NCBI GenBank assembly: GCA_022839995.1 | Contig: JALHIN010000042.1 | Span: 1-11,163, forward strand | DNA: 11,163 bases | Origin: 79-D21 sp022839995 | GTDB lineage: Bacteria; Synergistota; Synergistia; Synergistales; 79-D21 | Direction of reading: 5' to 3' | Part shown: piece after piece, positions 5,541 to 11,163 of the stretch | Numbering within the stretch: position 1 is the stretch's first letter | How the letters are laid out: each line of letters begins with the position of its first letter | Translations under genes and position numbers: made by a program | Notes under the pieces: generated by a model | Seen by the model: the letters and a program-made list of their open reading frames with translations, nothing else | Told to the model about the DNA's origin: nothing | Database searches by the model: none

Positions 5541-6624
5541 GTTTTATGTTGGGCAATCTGATTACGCTGTCCCTCCTGGCTTCACGCTCGCAGAAACTCT
5601 TGAAGCTTTAGGGATGAGCCAGAAAGAGCTATCTATTCGAATGGGCATGTCTCAAAAAACCATTAACGAGATCATACAAGGGAAAGCATCAATCACACCA
5701 GAAACTGCTGTCGCACTCGAAACAGTCCTGGGGGTCGAAGCTGTTTTTTGGCTAAATCTGGAATCCAACTTCAGAGCAGATTTAGCTCGTATAAATGGGA
5801 AAAAACAGATTATGAAAGAAATAAAAGTTTCTTCTCAATACCCTTATTCAGAGATGGCAAAACATAACTGGGTACCATTCACAAGAAATCGTGAGGAAAA
5901 AGTTATCAATCTTAGAAAATATTTTGGAGTGGCCTCCCTCAATAATGTTGAAAACCTCCCAATGGTTTCTAACTTTAGGAGAAAAGAGATTAAACAAACA
6001 TCCGCATACGCTTTGATGGCATGGTTAAGACAGGGAGAAATTCAAGCCCAAGATCTTAAAATCGAACCATTTTCTTTAACCAAACTTAAAGAAAGCATTC
6101 CTTTTTTTAGGACTCTAACTGCTTGCCCTGTTGGTTTTGCCTCTGAACTTAAAGTTGAATGCGCTAAATGCGGCGTTGCTGTGAGTTTCGTCCCTAGCAT
6201 TAGGGGGACAGCAGTCCATGGCGCCACCCGTTGGCTAAAACCAGATAGAGCCCTTATATGCTTAAGCTTAAGATACTCGTGGTCTGATATATTTTGGTTT
6301 TCCTTTTTTCACGAAATCGGCCATATTATAAAAGGGCACAGTAAAAAAGCCACATTCATTAATGCCCCAGAGTTGCCTCTTGACTATATTAACATAACCA
6401 TTGAGAACGAAGCTGATGAATACGCTAGGGAAACCCTTATTCCTGCGAAGCAATTTTCAGATTTCGCAGCTAAAAAAAATTTTTCAAAACGTGAAGTTGA
6501 ACTTTTCGCCGGTTCTATGGGTGTTGCACCAGAGATAGTTTGGGGAAGGTTAGCAAAGGATGGTTTAGTAACTTGGAAACAGATTTCGGCGTATCGCAAG
6601 CGGTTGACTTTTTGCCATAGTTAA
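5530..6624 (+). CDS. higA: HigA-type antitoxin with C-terminal ImmA/IrrE-like metalloprotease domain
   Basis: The 364-residue product has an XRE helix-turn-helix at about 17-75 (GMSQKELSIRMGMSQKTINE) of the HigA/VapI type. A long middle region follows, then a zinc-protease-like domain with HEIGH at 261-265 and a likely third-ligand segment ENEADEYAR at 292-300. This matches the known antitoxins that fuse HigA to an ImmA/IrrE (COG2856) domain. The helix-turn-helix part would bind the toxin and repress the operon through the palindrome at 5156. The protease part may cut a regulator, but that is inferred. GGAGGTGA (5513-5520) precedes ATG 5530, with a second ATG directly after. It overlaps the toxin gene by 11 bases and is AT-rich like it. 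The full HExxH motif suggests an active enzyme, not a relic. Confidence 0.88.
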   Translation: MMTKFYVGQSDYAVPPGFTLAETLEALGMSQKELSIRMGMSQKTINEIIQGKASITPETAVALETVLGVEAVFWLNLESNFRADLARINGKKQIMKEIKVSSQYPYSEMAKHNWVPFTRNREEKVINLRKYFGVASLNNVENLPMVSNFRRKEIKQTSAYALMAWLRQGEIQAQDLKIEPFSLTKLKESIPFFRTLTACPVGFASELKVECAKCGVAVSFVPSIRGTAVHGATRWLKPDRALICLSLRYSWSDIFWFSFFHEIGHIIKGHSKKATFINAPELPLDYINITIENEADEYARETLIPAKQFSDFAAKKNFSKREVELFAGSMGVAPEIVWGRLAKDGLVTWKQISAYRKRLTFCHS

Positions 6625-6811
6625 ACAAACCACCAAAGAGTTTCTATGTTTTCATTACTTGGTAGCTTAAACCCAAAAGGGGCAAGTTAATGGTTTAGTC
6701 TTTTTGTAAAAGCAGTTTGTTCGGAACCGACTGGTAGTGTCCAGTGTCTTTCTCACTTTCGTTCAGGGCAGGCAGTCAACCCCTCAAGAAAGGTAGTCCA
6801 ATCTGCCTGAG

Positions 6812-6952
6812 CTAGAAGCTTACCGACAATTCGAGAGCCTTCTCCTTCTGATCCCGCTCCAGAGCGAAGAGGTATCTCATGCCCATGTAGGCACGGCTCC
6901 CCCACTTCGAGGAAGCGATGTGCCGCAACTCTGCCTTGTCTTGACCCCCTCC
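6812..6952 (-). pseudogene. Possible minus-strand gene remnant upstream of the IS fragment
   Basis: The minus frame here encodes a protein-like stretch (AELRHIASSKWGSRAYMGMR, then a charged tail ERDQKEKALEL) that ends in a stop at 6812. The part of the same frame above about 6955 is antisense to the transposase remnant and has no protein character. There is no plausible start or ribosome site. It may be the C-terminal end of a gene cut by the insertion, or a chance frame. The rest of 6625-6995 shows no gene. Confidence 0.2.
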
Positions 6953-6995
6953 AGACCAGCACATGGTATTGTGCAGAAGAAGGGAGAGGGTAAAG

Positions 6996-7151
6996 ATGAC
7001 GGAGCAGGAACAAAAAGGTGCCAACCAGGACGTGAAACGCTGGACGGCCAAGAGAAAAGCGGCCCTTGTCCTGGACCTGATCAAGGGGGGCACCACCGTC
7101 GTCCAGACGGCCCGGACTTACGACCTCACACCCGCAGAGATTGAGGAATAG
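6996..7151 (+). pseudogene. IS3-type transposase OrfA remnant, cut by an amber codon
   Basis: The 51-residue reading frame has an intact start with a ribosome site (GGGAGAGGG then ATG 6996). It encodes the N-terminal helix-turn-helix of an IS3-group OrfA (KRWTAKRKAALVLDLIKGGT then YDLTPAEIEE). Family members continue with a Trp here (EIEEW). The codon at 7149-7151 is TAG where TGG is expected, and the next four codons (LEEG) still fit. After about 7165 similarity is lost and no OrfB follows, so the element is a dead 5' fragment. TAGTGTCCAGTGTC near 6733 resembles IS terminal sequence and could mark the left end, but I cannot define the inverted repeats. Between 7165 and the next gene nothing further is recognised except an AT-rich promoter-like stretch (TATGAT at 7287-7292). 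Confidence 0.65.
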
Positions 7152-7371
7152 CTCGAGGAAGGTAGCCCCATCTTGGCAACCTTTCCCCTAAGCGGTATCG
7201 ACAAAAACAAGCAGCATTAATGGCTTGGTTTAAAGGGAGCACTACATTCGTCCTGTCTTGTTTATTAACCTTTTAAAAACAGAAATATGATATAAATAAG
7301 AGTTGTATTTGCATTCACCATGCCTCATTTTTCGACTTGCTTTAAATATGCATTGGCAAGAAGGTGAAAGC

Positions 7372-9609
7372 GTGCTTGACCTCACTTCGAAAAATCAGGC
7401 CTTTAAGGTCTATGAAACGCTTTTCTTAGACTCTCCAGACGCTATCGCCCTTTGTGATATGCATCAGATCGTGGTGAAGGTTAATCCTGGCTTCACACAA
7501 ATGTTCGGCTTTACCGAATCCGAGGCCATTGGTCGCCCTCTTGATACCCTGATTACCCCGACCCCGGAGATGAAGGCTGAGTCAGACCGATTAACCTCTC
7601 GCATCATGATCAAGGAGAAGGTCTTCACACAGACCACCCGTGCCAGAAAGGACGGCACCCTGGTCCATGTTTCAATTCTGGGGCTAACCTATCGGATTTC
7701 CGAGAATGAATCGCTGATGTTCTGGAATTATCGGGATCTTTCAGCTCTTGTCTCAGCGCGGAAACGTGCCGATGAAATCGAACGGCGCTTCAAGGCGATC
7801 TTCCAGAACTCTCCCTATCCGATTTTTGTCCTGGACAAGCACGCTCGACTATCTTACATGAACTCTGCAATGGACGACCTCTTTGACCTGCCTGGATATA
7901 AGCTGATCGGCCTCCCTCTGAGCGAGATTGCTGGGCCTGAGGAACGAGAAGAAGCTGTCCTAAAATTCAGGGAATGCGCGAAAGGAAAAATTGTTTCCAT
8001 TGAATGCAATTACGTTGATGCGAAGGGGGCCAAAAGAAACGGTGTCGTTCGTGGTTTCCCTATCCAGGACAAGGAAGGGCAATTCGACGGGGTCATCTGC
8101 TTCCTTGAGGACGTCACAGAGAGGAAACTGGCCGAAAAACAGCTCCTGCTAGAGCGGAACAAATATAAGGCCCTCTTTGAGTTCGATCCCATTCCGCGGT
8201 TCCTGATAGATTCTTCCAGGCTGAAGAACCGGATTGACGACTTAATAGAACGGGGAATAAACGACCTTAAGGCATACGCAGAATCGCATCCCGGCTTTTT
8301 GGAGGAATGCTATAACCTGCTGGAAATCGTCGATGTTAACCTGTCTGCCCTAAAACAGTTCGCAGCCCCTGAAAAGAATGCCCTTCTGGGCACTATGGCT
8401 TCCGTTCTTTCTCAGAAGAACCGCAACCCGGAAAAGATGCTGCATGTCATCACGACCATCTCCAGCGAACTGGGACAATTTTCCTATGAAGACCAAAAAT
8501 ACCCAAAGTTCCCTGAGAACGCCCGCCCCTTCCATCTGCTGCATACCTGGACGAGAACGCAGTGGGACGATAGCCGCTCGGCCTTCTACTACCTGTCTAC
8601 GCTCGACATAACCGCGGTCAAGGAGGCACAGCTACAGGCTGAGGAAAATGAAGGCCGGTACAGAAGGCTCTTCGAAAATGCCCAGGAAGGGATCCTTGCC
8701 GTCGACGAACAGGCAACAATAACGATTGCGAATCCTGCGATGGAAAAAATGCTCGGGGCAAAACCGCATGGCCTGGAAGGGAAATCTCTCTTCGACCTGA
8801 TCGAACCAGGGATGGTCTCTTTGGCAAAAAACAGCTTTGAACAGGGCAAGCAGGGAAACTCCGACACGCTCGAGCTAACCCTCTTGCGGGAAGATGGCTC
8901 CTCCATTCCCACATACGTTAAGGCGACGCCTGTCCTTGATTCAAAAGGGAACCTCATAGCCGGCGTCGGAATGTTTGAAGATTTGAGGCCAATTAAGCAG
9001 GCAGAACGGTCTTTGCGAAACCAGTCCGCCACCCTTCGACGAATCCTGCATCAGACGATTCGTGCTCTCTCTGCTACCATAGAGAACCGTGATCCGTATA
9101 CAGCTGGACACCAAAGACGGGTACAAACTCTGGCGCTTGCCATTTCTCGAAAGATGCGGCTAGCCCCGGAAAAAAGGGCTGGACTAAGCATCGCAGCCCT
9201 TGTCCATGACATTGGGAAAATTTCAATCCCCGCGGAAATCCTTGCCAAGCCCAACCTGCTATCCCCTTCAGAGATGCTCCTGATCCAGACCCATCCGAAA
9301 GTGGGATTCGAGATTCTGGGAAAAATCGATTTTCCCTGGCCGGTTGCAGAAATCGTCTATCAGCATCATGAGGCTTATGACGGATCCGGGTACCCTCGAG
9401 GACTTTCCGGGGATCAAATCCTTCTTGAGGCGAAAATTCTCAGTGTAGCGGACATGATTGAAGCGACCTCCTCTGACCGTCCCTACAGGCCAGCAATGGG
9501 AATCGACCACGCTCTGGAACAATTGCTTAAGCTGAGAGGCGCCAAATATGACCCCGCCATAGTTGACGCCTGTGTTGAAGCCTTCGAAAAGGGCTTTAGC
9601 TGGGGATAG
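7372..9609 (+). CDS. Multi-PAS HD-GYP cyclic-dinucleotide phosphodiesterase
   Basis: The 745-residue cytosolic protein senses signals through PAS-type domains and should hydrolyse c-di-GMP or a related cyclic dinucleotide. Domains in order are PAS (12-125), PAS (135-255), a divergent PAS-like segment (262-415, with DVNLSALKQFAAPEK), PAS (425-545) and HD-GYP (565-740). Catalytic residues are complete: His580, HD at 612-613 (VHDIGK), HHE at 665-667, DGSGYP at 670-675 and Asp694. No membrane segment or N-terminal receiver is present, so the ligand is internal (redox, heme, flavin or small molecule; not determinable). GTG 7372 is preferred because AAGGTGA lies 4 nt upstream. In-frame ATG 7348 and TTG 7303 lack a ribosome site. 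The gene stands alone, with an AT-rich promoter-like region before it and a terminator after it. It could alter host biofilm or motility decisions, an inference. Confidence 0.88.
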   Translation: MLDLTSKNQAFKVYETLFLDSPDAIALCDMHQIVVKVNPGFTQMFGFTESEAIGRPLDTLITPTPEMKAESDRLTSRIMIKEKVFTQTTRARKDGTLVHVSILGLTYRISENESLMFWNYRDLSALVSARKRADEIERRFKAIFQNSPYPIFVLDKHARLSYMNSAMDDLFDLPGYKLIGLPLSEIAGPEEREEAVLKFRECAKGKIVSIECNYVDAKGAKRNGVVRGFPIQDKEGQFDGVICFLEDVTERKLAEKQLLLERNKYKALFEFDPIPRFLIDSSRLKNRIDDLIERGINDLKAYAESHPGFLEECYNLLEIVDVNLSALKQFAAPEKNALLGTMASVLSQKNRNPEKMLHVITTISSELGQFSYEDQKYPKFPENARPFHLLHTWTRTQWDDSRSAFYYLSTLDITAVKEAQLQAEENEGRYRRLFENAQEGILAVDEQATITIANPAMEKMLGAKPHGLEGKSLFDLIEPGMVSLAKNSFEQGKQGNSDTLELTLLREDGSSIPTYVKATPVLDSKGNLIAGVGMFEDLRPIKQAERSLRNQSATLRRILHQTIRALSATIENRDPYTAGHQRRVQTLALAISRKMRLAPEKRAGLSIAALVHDIGKISIPAEILAKPNLLSPSEMLLIQTHPKVGFEILGKIDFPWPVAEIVYQHHEAYDGSGYPRGLSGDQILLEAKILSVADMIEATSSDRPYRPAMGIDHALEQLLKLRGAKYDPAIVDACVEAFEKGFSWG

Positions 9610-9670
9610 GAGGAGGCCGTGGCCGCTGCTTTCTGTCAATTCTTCTTACAAGGGGTCTTTCAGCTTTGGG

Positions 9671-9714
9671 AAAGGGGCTGGAGTAACAGCGGTTTTACTG
9701 CTCCAGTCCCTTTT
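9671..9714 (+). terminator. Intrinsic terminator between the HD-GYP and integrase genes
   Basis: A 13-bp stem (AAAGGGGCTGGAG with CTCCAGTCCCTTT, only one G-U pair) and a 17-nt loop are followed by TTTTC. It lies 61 bp after the HD-GYP stop and ends right at the integrase stop codon. As a DNA palindrome it may also slow transcription from the integrase side, although the minus-strand T-run is poor. Confidence 0.8.
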
Positions 9715-9715
9715 C

Positions 9716-10954
9716 TTAGGCTCGTTGGTCCAGCATTGAGACTGCCCTTCTCTTGACTGCCGGCGCCAGATGAGCGTACCTCAGTGTCATCTTCAGATCG
9801 GCGTGTCCCATCAGTTCCCGCACGGTATTGAGGTCCACGCCGGCCATTACCAGGTTGCTGGCGAACGTGTGCCGCATATCGTGCCAGCGGAAATTCTCGA
9901 TCCCGGCCATCCTCAGGACTTCCTCCCAGGACGTGTTGCAATTGTCGAATCGCCCCCTGTTCTTGGGAGAAACGAACACGAGCCGGTCCCCCTTTGACTG
10001 GCTCCTCCATTTCCTCAGCGCTTCCAAGGCGGTCCTGTTCAGCGGCACATGGTAGGTTCTGCCCGATTTGTTCGCACTCGCCCTCAAGGTCAGAACCTCG
10101 TTCTTGAAATCCACGTCGGACCACTCCAGGGAGAACAGGGAGCCGCGCCGAATCCCCGTGTTCAGGGAAAGGATCACCATCGGCTTCAGATAGTCGGCAA
10201 AGGGGAGTTCCCTCAGGTCGGGCAGCGGGGCTCTTCCCCTTTCCTTGCGCCAGAGGTTGTAGCGGACCCTTTCCTGCCGTATTCTTTCCTCTCGCGCGTC
10301 CAGAGCCGCGTAGAGACGTTCGGTTTCTTCGGGGGTAAGGAATCTTACCTTTGGAGAAGAGTCGCGCTCCTGTAGGGCCTCTACGCGGCCAATCGGGTTT
10401 TCCTGGATCAGGCCGTGCTTCACTCCCCAGTTGAGGGCTGCCTTGAGCGCCGTGACGTTCCTGTTGACCGTCGAGGCCTTCAGTTTCCTCTCCCTCCGCA
10501 CACGGGTCTTCCACTGCTCGATCATGAAGGGGGTCAGGTCGGAAATGCGGCAGTCCAGGAAGGGTGCAAAAGTGGCGAGAATCATGTTCACGGTGGCCTG
10601 TCCGCTCTTGCGGTTCTCCGTAACCCAGGGGGCATAGCAGTCGGTGATGAAGGCCCCCAGGGTATCCCTGCCCTCCAGACGGCGGTTTTCCCCGGGATCC
10701 GTTCCCAAGGTCACATTGGCAAGGAATTCCTTTGCGGCTTCACGTGCCTGGGCCACCGTGAGGATTCTCGCACTCCCCAGCTTCAGGGTCGTCCTCTTCT
10801 TCGTCCCCGGGCGATAGTAGTCCACCAAGTAAGTCTTCTGCCCCGAGGCTTCCACCCTTAAAACTAACCCACGGATTACATTATCTCTGATATGATATCT
10901 GCGTCCGGTGGCTTCCAACTCGGTCACAAAACTTTGCGTCAGTCTGTCACTCAT
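9716..10954 (-). CDS. int: P4-type tyrosine recombinase (integrase)
   Basis: This 412-residue site-specific integrase catalyses insertion and excision of the element at its att site. Residues 1-90 form an arm-type DNA-binding domain (RDNVIRGLVLRVEASGQKTY, then LKLGS and TVAQARE). Residues 95-190 form the core-binding SAM-like domain. Residues 205-405 form the catalytic domain with Arg269 (TGIRR), Lys296 (SANKSG), His358 and Arg361 (WHDMRHTFAS), His384 (LMGHADLKMT) and nucleophile Tyr393 (RYAHLA). All catalytic residues are present. ATG 10954 is chosen over the in-frame ATG at 10996 because the latter lies inside a perfect TATAAT box. The ribosome site at 10954 is only GGGGGG-like. The gene points away from a tRNA-Val 3' end 165 bp upstream of its start, consistent with tRNA-directed integration. 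Confidence 0.93.
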   Translation of the reverse strand: MSDRLTQSFVTELEATGRRYHIRDNVIRGLVLRVEASGQKTYLVDYYRPGTKKRTTLKLGSARILTVAQAREAAKEFLANVTLGTDPGENRRLEGRDTLGAFITDCYAPWVTENRKSGQATVNMILATFAPFLDCRISDLTPFMIEQWKTRVRRERKLKASTVNRNVTALKAALNWGVKHGLIQENPIGRVEALQERDSSPKVRFLTPEETERLYAALDAREERIRQERVRYNLWRKERGRAPLPDLRELPFADYLKPMVILSLNTGIRRGSLFSLEWSDVDFKNEVLTLRASANKSGRTYHVPLNRTALEALRKWRSQSKGDRLVFVSPKNRGRFDNCNTSWEEVLRMAGIENFRWHDMRHTFASNLVMAGVDLNTVRELMGHADLKMTLRYAHLAPAVKRRAVSMLDQRA

Positions 10955-10969
10955 TTTGCCCCCCGTTTT

Positions 10970-10989
10970 TGTACTCCATATGTACTCCA
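10970..10989. repeat. Tandem 9-bp direct repeat upstream of the integrase
   Basis: TGTACTCCA occurs twice (10970-10978 and 10981-10989) with an 11-bp period, one helical turn, between the integrase -10 box and its start codon. This geometry fits integrase arm-type or excisionase sites, which would couple integrase expression to its own binding. With only two copies, chance cannot be excluded. Confidence 0.4.
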
Positions 10990-10994
10990 AGAGC

Positions 10995-11000
10995 ATTATA
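10995..11000 (-). promoter_or_regulatory. Integrase promoter -10 box
   Basis: The minus strand reads TATAAT here, preceded after a 17-nt spacer by a T-rich -35 position that is a poor match to TTGACA. Transcription would begin near 10988, leaving a 5' leader of about 34 nt that contains the tandem repeats. Confidence 0.45.
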
Positions 11001-11118
11001 AAACGGGTTATTTATTAAAAAAAGAGGGCAAAACAAATACGGCCTTATATGTTGCAATTACTGCTTTCTTTTTGCTTTGTCGTTTCTGGCGTTTAATCGT
11101 TTTTGGGGGTAAATCCCA

Positions 11119-11163
11119 TTCACACGGAAGAAGTCACAGGTTCGATCCCTGTGTCGCCCACCA
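11119..11163 (+). other. Attachment site: 3' part of tRNA-Val(CAC)
   Basis: The final 45 bases fit tRNA positions 32-76 exactly: anticodon loop TTCACAC (anticodon CAC, U33 present), 3' anticodon stem GGAAG, variable loop AAGTC, T stem ACAGG/CCTGT around TTCGATC, acceptor strand GTCGCCC, discriminator A and encoded CCA. The bases before it (ATCCCA) do not pair with GGAAG, and no GGGCGAC acceptor strand or D arm lies upstream, so this is not a complete gene. It is the duplicated 3' end left by integration of a tRNA-targeting element, next to its integrase. The intact tRNA should lie at the other end of the element. Confidence 0.8.

Larger units (their letters stand above)
1..11163. mobile_element. 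Probable tRNA-Val-integrated genomic element carrying defence/stability cargo
   Basis: The right edge carries a full tyrosine integrase followed by an exact tRNA 3' part, and the left edge carries a CI-type repressor with operators. Between them lie short independent cargo modules and no obvious housekeeping gene. A 3' tRNA copy on the plus strand at the right end implies that the intact tRNA-Val gene lies to the left of the element, outside the window. The left boundary is not visible, so the true extent is inferred. No capsid, tail, terminase, relaxase or replication gene is seen, so the element would be a satellite-like island or a decayed prophage. Confidence 0.55.

Noticed and set aside
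6625..6720. Terminator after the antitoxin gene
   Set aside because: Only short scattered complementary pieces (ACCA/TGGT) are found; no compact stem precedes the T-rich stretch at 6700-6707.
9660..10514. Long minus-strand frame (284 codons) overlapping the integrase
   Set aside because: It is the same strand in another frame; composition is Gly/Glu/Arg-rich with no domain, while the integrase frame has every catalytic motif.
10994..10996. Upstream ATG as the integrase start
   Set aside because: It overlaps a TATAAT promoter box with no ribosome site; the ATG at 10954 gives the usual family N-terminus.
11080..11163. Complete tRNA gene at the right edge
   Set aside because: No 5' acceptor strand complementary to GTCGCCC, no D arm and no 5' anticodon stem are present; only positions 32-76 fit.
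1..11163. CRISPR array or retron/diversity-generating cassette
   Set aside because: No evenly spaced direct repeats, no reverse transcriptase motif (YxDD) and no Cas-like protein were seen in any frame.

Overview
The window looks like a small integrative element, or its remnant, in a Gram-negative bacterium. A complete P4-type tyrosine integrase sits at the right edge on the minus strand. The last 45 bases are an exact 3' part of a tRNA-Val(CAC) gene, from the anticodon loop to the encoded CCA, with no 5' half: the classic scar of integration into a tRNA 3' end. A CI/LexA-type repressor with three matching operators lies at the opposite (left) end. The host cannot be named from sequence alone. 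Strong AGGAGG-type ribosome sites, a multi-PAS HD-GYP protein and an IS3-like orfA remnant would fit Desulfobacterota or Synergistota, but this is a weak inference.

Layout. 1-342: lysogeny-type control region with a short Cro-like minus-strand reading frame and three 5-5-5 operators. 352-1035: self-cleaving repressor. 1162-2426: two overlapping genes, a His-rich DUF6978-like protein with a probable non-standard start and a DUF1828/DUF1829-like protein, closed by a strong terminator. 2731-3498: exported PDZ protein whose 3' end runs into an AT-rich gene fragment (3482-3718). 3929-5118: translationally coupled pair of an unrecognised protein and a BglII-family endonuclease, with no methyltransferase. 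5199-6624: AT-rich HigBA-type toxin-antitoxin pair whose antitoxin carries an ImmA/IrrE-type protease domain, with a palindromic operator in front. 6730-7165: IS remnant. 7372-9609: four PAS-type domains plus HD-GYP phosphodiesterase. 9671-9714: terminator. 9716-10954: integrase. 11119-11163: tRNA-Val attachment site.

How it fits together. Repressor, operators, integrase and att site are the maintenance and mobility functions. The middle is cargo of the sort found in defence or stability islands: two candidate two-gene systems (1162-2426 and 3929-5118), one recognisable addiction module, and a c-di-GMP-type signalling protein. Changes in base composition, an amber-truncated transposase and a gene fragment suggest repeated gain and loss. 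No structural phage genes, replication genes, conjugation genes or CRISPR array are visible.
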